DNA of 64,000 nt from Flavobacterium luteolum (GTDB lineage: Bacteria > Bacteroidota > Bacteroidia > Flavobacteriales > Flavobacteriaceae): contig NZ_CP114286.1 of NCBI RefSeq assembly GCF_027111275.1, positions 1,178,001 to 1,242,000 on the forward strand. Reading direction: 5' to 3'. The notes beneath the pieces are model-generated. The model saw only the letters and a program-made list of their open reading frames with translations, was not told where the DNA came from and made no database searches. Both the position numbers and the translations under genes were made by a program. Shown piece after piece: positions 50,065-57,989 of this stretch; the first letter of the stretch is position 1; every line of letters starts with the position of its first letter.

Positions 50065-50586
50065 TCAGTCTTCTTTATTTATTTGATACACAAAATTCCA
50101 TTTTGGATTTTCTCCAAAATAAGCCACCTCCTCTTCAGCCACTTTTTCTGCTCCTACTCTTGAAATTGCAATTTGTGATCGGATATTTTCTGAACCAATA
50201 TGAAATTTCACTTTCGAGACATATTGAAAAAGATAATCCAGCATGGTCTTTTTCACACTTTGATTCACGCCTTTTCCCCAGCACGAAACAGCATAAAAAG
50301 TATAGCCTATAAAAATGCTGTCGTCTTCTTGATCAAAATCGTAAAATCGTGTACTTCCAAGAACATCTCCTGTTTCCTTATTTATAATTTTAAAAGCGCC
50401 TTTACTTTTCATGGCACCTTCAAAAAAGTTTTCAAAGACTTCTTTTTTCCATCTGTCTTTGTTTGGGTGCTGTTCCCAAATTTTAGGATCGGAAGCTACT
50501 TTATATAAAGCATCAAAATCTTTTTCTTCTAAAGGAGATAGAATGCAAAGATCATTTTCTAAAATGGGTTGTAAATTAAAATTCAT
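50065..50586 (-). CDS. GNAT family N-acetyltransferase (RimJ-like)
   Basis: 173-residue acetyltransferase. The N-terminus NLQPILENDLCILSPLEEKDFDALYKVASDPKIW is that of the RimJ/RimL side of the family. The acetyl-CoA binding segment is less canonical: SCWGKGVNQSVKKTMLDYLF (about 104-123). The upstream-most start is a TTG at 50601; the ATG at 50586 is preferred. The substrate is unknown; RimJ-like members acetylate protein N-termini or amino compounds. Downstream of the second GNAT on the same strand, 34 bp apart, so likely one operon. Confidence 0.85.
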   Translation of the reverse strand: MNFNLQPILENDLCILSPLEEKDFDALYKVASDPKIWEQHPNKDRWKKEVFENFFEGAMKSKGAFKIINKETGDVLGSTRFYDFDQEDDSIFIGYTFYAVSCWGKGVNQSVKKTMLDYLFQYVSKVKFHIGSENIRSQIAISRVGAEKVAEEEVAYFGENPKWNFVYQINKED

Positions 50587-50620
50587 ACGCTCAATTTTCA
50601 ATTTTAAAATTAATCAATAT

Positions 50621-51085
50621 TTAAAGATTCCATTCGTAGTTTAGCCAATCTTTGTTTTCGTTTGCTCCAAGCCTTTCATAAAACTTTTTCCCCGCATCAT
50701 TCCAAGGGGCAACAGTCCATTTAATTTGGCAACAATTACTCTTTTTAGCTTCTTCATATAAAGCATTCATTAATTGTTCTCCAATCTTCTGTCCTCTATA
50801 TTTTTCTTCAACATATAATTCTTTCAAATAAATAGCTGGTTTATTTACAGCAGTGTAAGGTAGAAAATAGTATACTAACATTCCTGCAATTTGTTCTGCA
50901 TCTTCTGCAACAATACAATAAAAATCGGGTGGACTTTTTCTAAATCCACTTTCGCGGACAATCTCCGGCGTAATTGCAAAAACATCAATATACTTTTCAA
51001 ACACTGCCAAATCTTGCATTAAAGCCCAAATTTTTTCAGCATCTTTTTCAAGAGCTTTTCTTATTATGATATTGAATTCATTCAT
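50621..51085 (-). CDS. GNAT family N-acetyltransferase (diamine-like)
   Basis: 154-residue acetyltransferase. The core has YLKELYVEEKYRGQKIGEQLMNALYEEA (split at about 85-112), with the R/QxxGxG/A acetyl-CoA loop RGQKIG, and a C-terminal WNDAGKKFYERLGA. It resembles the spermidine/spermine or thialysine N-acetyltransferase group, which also fits its divergent position to a PLP-dependent MocR regulator, but the substrate is inference. First gene of a two-GNAT operon, 69 bp from the MocR start, so promoter regions overlap. Confidence 0.85.
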   Translation of the reverse strand: MNEFNIIIRKALEKDAEKIWALMQDLAVFEKYIDVFAITPEIVRESGFRKSPPDFYCIVAEDAEQIAGMLVYYFLPYTAVNKPAIYLKELYVEEKYRGQKIGEQLMNALYEEAKKSNCCQIKWTVAPWNDAGKKFYERLGANENKDWLNYEWNL

Positions 51086-51121
51086 ACTATTTTATCTTTT
51101 AAACTTCAAAATTAAACTTAT

Positions 51122-51178
51122 ATTGGATTATATTTGTAGTCCAATTTACTTAAAATGAATAGTCCAATTTTAAAGATA
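51122..51178 (+). promoter_or_regulatory. MocR-type operator and promoter between GNAT and MocR genes
   Basis: ATTGGA (51122-51127) and TCCAAT (51140-51145) form an inverted pair around a TATATTTG -7 box (51129-51136), and a direct copy of TCCAAT lies at 51173-51178 inside the MocR gene. AGTCCAATTT occurs twice, 33 nt apart. This layout of one inverted and two direct half-sites suits a MocR-type regulator and suggests autocontrol. Confidence 0.5.
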
Positions 51179-52630
51179 ATTTTTAATGGTCTTCATCTTA
51201 ATTCAGATGGAGATAAACCTATATATCTTCAATTAGCTGAAGTTTTATTGCTTTCCATAAAACGAGGAAAACTTCAGACAGGGCAAAAATTGCCTTCTTC
51301 TCGAGATATAGCAGTTTTTCTTGGCATTAATAGAATTACGGTTTCTAAAGCATTTGAAGAATTACAAAATCAGGGTTGGCTTGAAAGTTTTACTGGACGT
51401 GGGACATTTGTATCTGCTCATATACCTGAGATAAAACCTGAAAAACTTCAGGATAAATCTAACAAAGCACAAAAAACAGCAGGTTTTACGGTTGAAAAAC
51501 TGCAATATTTAGAAAACTCTTATTTTGTTTCCACAGCTCAACTCCATTTTGATGATGGTTTTCCAGACCCGAAATTGGCTCCTTTAAAAGAACTTTACCG
51601 AGCTTATCGCAATCAATTAACTCGAAGCGGACTTTACGATAAATTTGGAAGTTACGGCAATCCCGATGGATCAGATTATTATAAAGAAGCTATTTCAAAA
51701 TATTTAAATGAAACACGTGGTTTAAAAACTACTTCCCGAAATATATTATCAGTACGAGGAACTGTTATGGGAGTTAACTTGGTCTGTAATGCACTTATAC
51801 ATCCTGGCGATATTATTGTATCTGGTGTTCCTGGATGGCGTCGTGCCGAAAACAATTTTCTTCATGCAAAAGCCCAACATATCAGAATTCCTGTTGATGA
51901 ATATGGTTTGGTTGTGGAAGAATTGAAAAAGATCTGCCAGAAGAATAAAATACGAATGGTATATATTACACCTCATCATCATTATCCGACAACTGTTGCG
52001 CTTCGTATTGACCGTCGATTAGAATTATTAGAACTCGCGAAAGAATACAGTTTTATTATTCTTGAAGATGATTATGACTTTGATTTTCATTACAACAATC
52101 GTCCTCTACTCCCTTTAGCAAGCGCTGATGAAAACGGAATGGTTATTTACTGTGGCTCTTTTAGTAAAAGTTTTTCTCCTGCTTTCAGAATGGGTTATTT
52201 GGCCGCTCCAGAAAATGTAATTGAACATTTGACAAATGTTCGAGTACTTTTGGACCGACAAGGCGATCACATACTTGATAATGCTATGGCGGAAATTATA
52301 AATGATGGAACTGTACAGCGATATCTTCGAAAATCTCTAACCATTTATGAAGAAAAACGAAATCAGTTCTGCAATTTATTAAATAGTGAATTAAAAAGTG
52401 CTGTTGATTTTTCTATTCTGCAAGGAGGCATGACGATTTGGACTAAATTTGATAAATCAATTAATTTAGAACTGTTAGCAAAAGAGGCCTATAAAAAAGG
52501 ATTGTATTTTTCTGACGGAAAAGTGCACCGATATTCAAATTATAATGAAAACGGAACTAGGCTAGGTTTTGCTTCTTCTTCTAAAGAGGAATTAGAAAAA
52601 GGAGTCGAAATATTGAAAAAACTAATCTAA
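51155..52630 (+). CDS. MocR family regulator (GntR winged helix fused to aminotransferase)
   Basis: 491-residue regulator, same architecture as the one at 38845 but clearly different in sequence: wHTH at about 10-80 (KLPSSRDIAVFLGINRITVSKAFEEL) and an aminotransferase domain (about 120-490) with the PLP Lys in CGSFSKSFSPAFRMGY near 338. It is divergent from two GNATs, and its stop is only 2 bp from the convergent MgtC gene. Likely to repress or activate the GNATs in response to a PLP-reactive metabolite. Confidence 0.9.
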   Translation: MNSPILKIIFNGLHLNSDGDKPIYLQLAEVLLLSIKRGKLQTGQKLPSSRDIAVFLGINRITVSKAFEELQNQGWLESFTGRGTFVSAHIPEIKPEKLQDKSNKAQKTAGFTVEKLQYLENSYFVSTAQLHFDDGFPDPKLAPLKELYRAYRNQLTRSGLYDKFGSYGNPDGSDYYKEAISKYLNETRGLKTTSRNILSVRGTVMGVNLVCNALIHPGDIIVSGVPGWRRAENNFLHAKAQHIRIPVDEYGLVVEELKKICQKNKIRMVYITPHHHYPTTVALRIDRRLELLELAKEYSFIILEDDYDFDFHYNNRPLLPLASADENGMVIYCGSFSKSFSPAFRMGYLAAPENVIEHLTNVRVLLDRQGDHILDNAMAEIINDGTVQRYLRKSLTIYEEKRNQFCNLLNSELKSAVDFSILQGGMTIWTKFDKSINLELLAKEAYKKGLYFSDGKVHRYSNYNENGTRLGFASSSKEELEKGVEILKKLI

Positions 52631-52632
52631 AA

Positions 52633-53262
52633 CTATAGCACTAATTCTTCAAAAATTGGATCTTGCAAAAGCGAAGCATACAAAGATTCTATAGCATGTT
52701 TAGAGCCGTGTATCTGCCATTCTAAAATAATATGATCTACAGTACGGTGTTGCACTAACAGTTTAGATTTTATACCATAAGTAGAAAAAAGTTCTTTGCA
52801 TCTTGCGTGTCCTGCGTCTGAACGTTTAAAGGTTATTCGAAGCGTTTTATGTTCGTTGATTAGGTCAATTTTATCTTGAAGAAAAGTTAGCATCGTTAGA
52901 ATTATAAGAATCATAAGTGCCGCGCAAGCCGAAGCAAAATAATAACCCGCTCCTACTCCCATACTAACCGCCGCAACCGACCATATTGTCGCTGCTGTTG
53001 TAATACCAGAAACATGATTGTCTGATCTAAATATTACTCCCGCACAAAGAAATCCTAAACCAGTAACAATATTAGAAGCGATTCTATCGGGATTTCCAGG
53101 CCCACCAATCCATTCTGACATTAAGGTAAAGAAACAAGCTCCAACAGAAATCATTATTGTAGTTCGCAAACCCGCAGCTTTTCCTCTATACTCTCTTTCG
53201 GCTCCGATTAGCGCTCCCCAAAATGCGGCTAAAAGTAATCTTATGACAATTTCTATTTCCAT
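52633..53262 (-). CDS. MgtC/SapB family membrane protein
   Basis: 209-residue inner-membrane protein. Four or five helices in the N-terminal 130 residues (RLLLAAFWGALIGAEREYRGKAAGLRT, VGACFFTLMS, NIVTGLGFLCAGVIF, GVGAGYYFASACAALMILII) match the MgtC/SapB family; a cytoplasmic ACT-like tail (about 140-209) follows. MgtC relatives act in magnesium limitation and modulate ATP synthase in pathogens; in environmental bacteria the role is less known. It is a single gene, with a terminator and GH2 gene upstream. Confidence 0.9.
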   Translation of the reverse strand: MEIEIVIRLLLAAFWGALIGAEREYRGKAAGLRTTIMISVGACFFTLMSEWIGGPGNPDRIASNIVTGLGFLCAGVIFRSDNHVSGITTAATIWSVAAVSMGVGAGYYFASACAALMILIILTMLTFLQDKIDLINEHKTLRITFKRSDAGHARCKELFSTYGIKSKLLVQHRTVDHIILEWQIHGSKHAIESLYASLLQDPIFEELVL

Positions 53263-53308
53263 TTATGTCTTTTAATTTTTCAAATTAAAATTAAGGAAAA
53301 AACATAAA

Positions 53309-53347
53309 AAAAACCTTCAAAATCAAAAATGACTTTGAAGATTTTTC
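53309..53347 (-). terminator. Terminator of the GH2 gene
   Basis: AAAACCTTCAAA and CTTTGAAGATTTTT form a stem followed on the minus strand by a T run. Confidence 0.75.
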
Positions 53348-53365
53348 ACTTTATCTAACTTTATC

Positions 53366-55168
53366 TTATTTATATTCTTCCTCTTTTTGTTTGTACCAAT
53401 CTTTCATTACATAAAAAGCTTTCTTTTTTATTCCGTTATTCGATATTAAACCTTTGCGATTAAAGAAATCCTGAATATCTGCAAGCTGTCTTCTTGGTGA
53501 TCTAAAGTCAACGAGAATCCAAGGTGAAACTCCGGCCAAACCTTCAATTCTATTAAACATTTGCGTGTTTTGAATGTACAATTCTTCCTGATACTCTTCG
53601 TTCCAGCGTTCTTTCTTATCTCCATGTAAACCTTGTAACGCTTCGCCACCAAATTCACTTATGATAACAGGCTTGTTGTACGGAATTACCCATTGCATGT
53701 CTTTACAAGATTCATTAGTTCCTCTGTACCAGCCCAAATATTGGTTAAAACTTACAATATCAACATATTCGTTCATATTATCATGAAGCGTATTGATATT
53801 ATTGGAACTCGAAGTAACTTCCATCGCCATACTTATTAAACGAGAATTATCTTGTGTGCGTGCGTATTTTGCTAATTTGCTTAAAAAAACATCACGATCA
53901 TCGCCATGAGGCGTTTCATTGGCAATTGACCAAATTACAATTCCGCAACGGTTTTTATCTCTGTAAATCATGTCATGCAATTGGCGTTCGGCATTGGCAT
54001 ACGTATCCGGATTTGTCCACGAAATGGTCCAATAAACTGGCACTTCAGACCAAATCATCAATCCCATTTTTTCGGCTTTTTTAACCATATTTTCGTTGTG
54101 TGGATAATGCGCCAATCGAACATAATTACAGCCCAATTCTTTTGCCCAAGTTAGCAATGTAATTGCATCTTCTTCAGACCAAGCTCTTCCAGATCTAGAA
54201 GGCGCTTCTTCGTGAATGCTGATTCCGCGTAAAAAGACTTTTTTCCCGTTTAAGAGAATTTCTTTGCCTTTAGTTTCAATAGTTCTAAAACCAATTTGAT
54301 CAGTAATATTTTCATCTGCTTTAGAAATGGTTACATCATATAATTTTGGCTTTTCAGGCGTCCATAAAACAGGATTGGCTTTGATTTCAAAATACGCTAT
54401 TCCTTTAGCATCGGTCGTAACGCTTTTTTTAATTTTCAATTCTGGAATGGAAACCGAAACTGTTTGATTTGCCGATTCGCTGTTTAGTTTTATCCAAGCC
54501 GAAATTTTTCCTTTTTCTTTTTTATCCAATTGAACCAAATAATCTTCGATATACGTATTCGGAACTTGAGCCAGAGTTACATCTCTTGTGATTCCGCCGT
54601 AATTCCACCAATCCATGTTTACCGTTGGAACGTTGTCTTTATGGCGTTTGTTATCGACTTTTACTACTACGAAATTGTTTCCTTCAACTAATAAATCGGT
54701 TACATCAAAATTGAAAGGTGTATAACCTCCAATGTGTGTTCCTGCCAATTTTCCGTTTACGTAAACTTTCGCATCATAATTGACTGCCCCGAAATGAAGA
54801 ATTCCTTTAGATTTTGCATCTTTTTTATAATTAAAGTCTTTCTGAAACCAAACCGTTCCTTCGTAAAAAAACAATCTTTCATCTTTCGAATTCCAATCAG
54901 ACGGAATATCCATTACTGCTGAGGTCGCAAAATTATATTCGCTCAGTTCTGTGGTGTTCCATTTTTTATTTTCAAAAAATCCGTTGTCTTTAAAAGGCTC
55001 TAATCGGTAATTAAAATATCCGTTTTCGAGAGGATCTACAATATATCTCCATTTTCCATTTAAAGTAATATTGTTTCGAGCTGAAATATTAGACACTAAC
55101 GGGATTTCCTGCGTCACAGCTTTTCCCATCAGCAAAAAAGCACAACACAGCATTGCAATTTTCTTCAT
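53366..55168 (-). CDS. Family 2 glycoside hydrolase, beta-glucuronidase-like
   Basis: 600-residue exported enzyme. The frame is open to 55213, but the ATG at 55168 gives a normal signal peptide (MKKIAMLCCAFLLMGKAVTQ). A GH2 sugar-binding domain (with YEGTVWFQKDF), an immunoglobulin-like domain, then a TIM barrel. The acid/base Glu is in SIANETPHGDD and the nucleophile Glu in VIISEFGGEA. Near the end FFNRKGLIS contains an NxK motif, which in Escherichia coli beta-glucuronidase (NKKG) holds the uronate carboxylate. A glucuronide or galacturonide substrate is therefore likely. Export suggests periplasmic use on plant or animal glycans. Confidence 0.87.
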   Translation of the reverse strand: MKKIAMLCCAFLLMGKAVTQEIPLVSNISARNNITLNGKWRYIVDPLENGYFNYRLEPFKDNGFFENKKWNTTELSEYNFATSAVMDIPSDWNSKDERLFFYEGTVWFQKDFNYKKDAKSKGILHFGAVNYDAKVYVNGKLAGTHIGGYTPFNFDVTDLLVEGNNFVVVKVDNKRHKDNVPTVNMDWWNYGGITRDVTLAQVPNTYIEDYLVQLDKKEKGKISAWIKLNSESANQTVSVSIPELKIKKSVTTDAKGIAYFEIKANPVLWTPEKPKLYDVTISKADENITDQIGFRTIETKGKEILLNGKKVFLRGISIHEEAPSRSGRAWSEEDAITLLTWAKELGCNYVRLAHYPHNENMVKKAEKMGLMIWSEVPVYWTISWTNPDTYANAERQLHDMIYRDKNRCGIVIWSIANETPHGDDRDVFLSKLAKYARTQDNSRLISMAMEVTSSSNNINTLHDNMNEYVDIVSFNQYLGWYRGTNESCKDMQWVIPYNKPVIISEFGGEALQGLHGDKKERWNEEYQEELYIQNTQMFNRIEGLAGVSPWILVDFRSPRRQLADIQDFFNRKGLISNNGIKKKAFYVMKDWYKQKEEEYK

Positions 55169-55388
55169 AATAAAAATCATTTTGGTTTCAATAGTTAATT
55201 CGTTTTTCATCAAAAAATGAAAACCATAAAGTTAAAAAGTTTCTCAAATGCAGAGGTAAACTACTGTCCTTTGATTAGCCAAAATAACCCATCAAATACT
55301 TATCAGTTTTATGTTAGAATGAGTATTCTTGTTGTTTGTGGACTGTATTTGTTTAAAAACTATATGTCTCGATAAAGATTAATGTGTC

Positions 55389-55401
55389 GCTCCTACGGAG
55401 C
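55389..55401. repeat. Single 5-3-5 palindrome unit GCTCC-TAC-GGAGC
   Basis: Same 13-nt form as the 30.9-31.1 kb cluster, with the flanking GTGTC on the left. It lies in the 263-bp space between the GH2 gene and the nucleosidase stop. Confidence 0.8.
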
Positions 55402-55417
55402 AACTTCCTAAAAAGAC

Positions 55418-55448
55418 AAAAGCCATTTCAATTAAGAAATGGCTTCTG
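55418..55448 (-). terminator. Terminator overlapping the nucleosidase stop
   Basis: AAGCCATTTC and GAAATGGCTT pair across the end of the coding region, followed on the minus strand by a T-rich stretch. Confidence 0.6.
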
Positions 55449-56037
55449 ATTCTTTTATCAAACCTAAAATTTTACCATAAGCAATTGCGGCTTTATGAAC
55501 TTGAACCGTCCAGTCTTCGGCGGCATTATCATCGGCTCCGTCAGAAATATATTTTAAGCTTAAGAAAGGAATATTTTCTTTCATGGCAATCATAGCAAGA
55601 GCGTAAGCTTCCATATCGACAACATTGTATGCATCTGAGCAATGTCCCATTTCGAAATTATCTCCAGTTCCGCAGATTCCTTCTTGAAGATCGTCCATTA
55701 ATAAACCATATTCTAAAACTGGCGGCAAACCCGAAAGAGGTGTTTCGTATAAAGCAAAACCCAAACCACGAACGTCCATATCTCTTTGAACAAATTTGGT
55801 ACAGCAGATGACATCTCCTTTTTGAAAACAGCTACTTCCTGCCGAACCCAAATTAATAATTACGGACGGCTTTTTCTTTTGAATCGATTTTGTCAATTCG
55901 TAAGCAGCATTTACTTTCCCGATTCCTGTAAATAAGACATTTTGGTCTTTAAAAACTTCTGCTGCTTCAGATTCAAGCGCAAAGCAGAATAATATATCTT
56001 CAACAGCAAATGATGCCGTTTGGTTAATTTGTATCAT
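55432..56037 (-). CDS. Nucleosidase (MTA/SAH nucleosidase or related phosphorylase fold)
   Basis: 201-residue enzyme of the purine nucleoside phosphorylase superfamily, nucleosidase branch. Motifs INLGSAGSSCFQKGDVICCTK (split over about 58-78), GICGTGDNFEMG and NVVDMEAYALAMIAMKENIPF with the catalytic D near 180. These resemble 5'-methylthioadenosine/S-adenosylhomocysteine nucleosidase and futalosine hydrolase; sequence alone does not choose. It has a TATTTTTG box at 56059-56066 on the minus strand. Confidence 0.82.
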   Translation of the reverse strand: MIQINQTASFAVEDILFCFALESEAAEVFKDQNVLFTGIGKVNAAYELTKSIQKKKPSVIINLGSAGSSCFQKGDVICCTKFVQRDMDVRGLGFALYETPLSGLPPVLEYGLLMDDLQEGICGTGDNFEMGHCSDAYNVVDMEAYALAMIAMKENIPFLSLKYISDGADDNAAEDWTVQVHKAAIAYGKILGLIKESEAIS

Positions 56038-56058
56038 GTGTAATTTATTTTCGGTTTA

Positions 56059-56066
56059 CAAAAATA
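56059..56066 (-). promoter_or_regulatory. -7 box of the nucleosidase gene
   Basis: TATTTTTG on the minus strand, 21 nt before the ATG at 56037. Confidence 0.5.
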
Positions 56067-56136
56067 CGCTTTAAAATTTACGCCGCTGTAACCTAAATTT
56101 AAAATCAAAAAAAGACGTTAAAGTCTGTTTTCTCTA

Positions 56137-56166
56137 TTGGATTTTATGATTTAAAAAATACTTTTG
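56137..56166 (+). promoter_or_regulatory. Promoter of the 56.2 kb gene cluster
   Basis: TTG (56137-56139), 19-nt spacer, TACTTTTG (56159-56166), 44 nt before the ATG at 56211. Confidence 0.7.
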
Positions 56167-56210
56167 CTACAACCAGAAAAAAATGTCTAAAAACCAGAAA
56201 GAATAACTGC

Positions 56211-56774
56211 ATGGATAATGAAAAATTTATTTTCTGCCTTGAAGGCGTTAAAGATATAGACGATCATACCCCGACCAATGTGGTAAAATGTCTGGAAGAG
56301 CTGGCTATTGACCAAGGCATTTCAAGCATCCATAAAACCTGCGACACGATTGAAGGTTTAGAAGAAAGCTTGAATATTTTACTTTACGAAGATCATAATT
56401 TCAAAGATTATGAGATTATTTATTTGGCAATGCCAGGTCAGGAAAACAATATCTGCCTTCACGATTATTATTACAGCATCGAAGAAATTGCCGAATTGTT
56501 TGAAGGTAAAATGAAAGGCAAAATCATTCATTTTGCCAATCTTAAGGTTTTAGATTTAAACGAAGAAGAAGCACAATATTTCTTAGATATTACTGGAGCA
56601 AGAGCCATTTCTGGCTATGGTTCTACTTATAATAAAATTGCCAGTTGCAGTACCATCGACAAAGCTTTTTTTAGTTTGTATCAGGAAAACGACAACTTAA
56701 TTGAAGTCGTTGAAGATCTTTACGCGAAACATTACAATTTATGCAAACTGCTTGATTTTAGATTGTATTATTAA
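56211..56774 (+). CDS. Unknown cytoplasmic protein (possibly DUF6642-like)
   Basis: 187-residue soluble protein, no signal peptide. FIFCLEGVKDIDDHTPTNVVKCLEEL begins it (split here), and IIYLAMPGQENNICLHDYYY, GKIIHFANLKVL and AQYFLDITGARAISGYGSTY recall the DUF6642 family in order of strands and the ITGARAISGYG motif; that assignment is from memory and weak. Relatives look like caspase- or hydrolase-shaped proteins without a defined function. It heads a four-gene cluster with an AraC regulator 1 bp downstream. Confidence 0.6.
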   Translation: MDNEKFIFCLEGVKDIDDHTPTNVVKCLEELAIDQGISSIHKTCDTIEGLEESLNILLYEDHNFKDYEIIYLAMPGQENNICLHDYYYSIEEIAELFEGKMKGKIIHFANLKVLDLNEEEAQYFLDITGARAISGYGSTYNKIASCSTIDKAFFSLYQENDNLIEVVEDLYAKHYNLCKLLDFRLYY

Positions 56775-56775
56775 A

Positions 56776-57693
56776 ATGAAAAAGCAGGCAGAGAAAATAA
56801 AAACCTATAATCCAAAAGGATTTCGAGAAAAGTTTCTGGGAGAAGACAATCCTATTCACTTACTTTTCAAATCGAATTCGGATCATTTTTTCTGTCTCGA
56901 AATCGAAGAAATGATGCAGATGCAGCATCCTGTTCCGCCTTCGAAACATTCTTGCCATACTTTGATTTTTATTTCGTCAGGTCAGCATGTTATGAAATTG
57001 GGTTATCAGGAATATGCCACGACCGATAACGAAATAATTATGGTTCCGGCTGGTCAGATTTTTTCGCTTGATAATGTTAACAATATTCATAAAGGATTTA
57101 TCTGCCAATTTCATCCTGATATTTTGATTCGGAAATATGGAAGTCGTGAACTTCTTAACGATTTTGATTTTCTAAAAATTTCGGGAGATCCAAAAATAAA
57201 ACTAGCAACTGAAGATGTTGGCGCCATAACCAATATCTTGGAACGATTGAAAAAGGAATATTCAGAAACTACAATTGCAGATTTGAATATTGTACAATCT
57301 TATCTCATTACTTTGTTTTATGAGATGAATAAAAATGCTGTGAAAACTGTGAAAAATATTTCGGCAGCAGAAGCAATCACAGCAAAGTTTAAAGAGCTAA
57401 TTCATGATCATATAAAAACACAGCATCAGGTTAATTATTATTCATCTCTACTAAATGTTACTCCAAACCATCTGAATAAATGTGTTAAGACCATAACAGG
57501 AAAATCTGCTGTTAAATGGATTGACGAAAACATATTGCTTGAAGCTAAATATTTATTGTTTCAAACCACACTTTCTGTAGGTGAAATCGCAACGCAAGTA
57601 GGCTTTGAAGATCAATCTTACTTTAGTCGTTTCTTTAAAAAAACAGAAGGAATTTCTCCTATTCGTTATCGAAAAATGATTGATAAGTCCTAA
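56776..57693 (+). CDS. AraC family transcription regulator
   Basis: 305-residue regulator. The N-terminal cupin-like sensor (about 40-150; QHVMKLGYQEYATTDNEIIMVPAGQIF) is followed by a C-terminal double helix-turn-helix (about 205-305) with LSVGEIATQVGFEDQSYFSRFFKK. The open frame extends to 56701 inside the preceding gene, but the ATG at 56776 gives the usual start. Co-transcribed with the unknown gene 1 bp upstream. Its target may be the genes around it. Confidence 0.92.
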   Translation: MKKQAEKIKTYNPKGFREKFLGEDNPIHLLFKSNSDHFFCLEIEEMMQMQHPVPPSKHSCHTLIFISSGQHVMKLGYQEYATTDNEIIMVPAGQIFSLDNVNNIHKGFICQFHPDILIRKYGSRELLNDFDFLKISGDPKIKLATEDVGAITNILERLKKEYSETTIADLNIVQSYLITLFYEMNKNAVKTVKNISAAEAITAKFKELIHDHIKTQHQVNYYSSLLNVTPNHLNKCVKTITGKSAVKWIDENILLEAKYLLFQTTLSVGEIATQVGFEDQSYFSRFFKKTEGISPIRYRKMIDKS

Positions 57694-57754
57694 TTATTGA
57701 TTAGAGAATCCTAACAAATATGTAGACGTTTTTCAGAAATTTGCTACCTCAAAA

Positions 57755-57964
57755 ATGCAAATTATGATTTATGTTTTTAAAACTTCCGTTGATAGCGAGG
57801 CCAAATTTGAATCGGCTTCTGCGCTTCTAAATGAATTATTACCTGATTCTTTGTGGAATTTTGACCTAGAAGATTGCGACAACATTCTGAGAGTCGACAG
57901 CGAATTGAATGTTGCAGCCTTACTTGAAAATAATCCTGTATTCGATTGTATCGAATTAGAATAA
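57755..57964 (+). CDS. Small ferredoxin-like protein, relative of the one at 45373
   Basis: 69-residue protein: MIYVFKTSVDSEAKFESASALLNELLPDS, then LWNFDLEDCDNILRVDSE and a C-terminal strand. It can be aligned by eye with the product at 45373 over its whole length (shared KTxV near the start, LL, NFD and NIL). The strand/helix pattern fits a ferredoxin-like fold without the metal Cys pair. Role unknown; here it lies 61 bp after an AraC regulator, and in the other case it is next to an ECF sigma factor. An alternative start is the Met at 57764. Confidence 0.65.
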   Translation: MQIMIYVFKTSVDSEAKFESASALLNELLPDSLWNFDLEDCDNILRVDSELNVAALLENNPVFDCIELE

Positions 57965-57989
57965 CTCTTACATGCCTTTTTAAATTTAT

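Noticed and set aside
50043..50312. 89-codon open frame on the plus strand opposite the first GNAT gene
   Set aside because: It is a shadow of the GNAT gene on the other strand, and the GNAT frame has clear family motifs.
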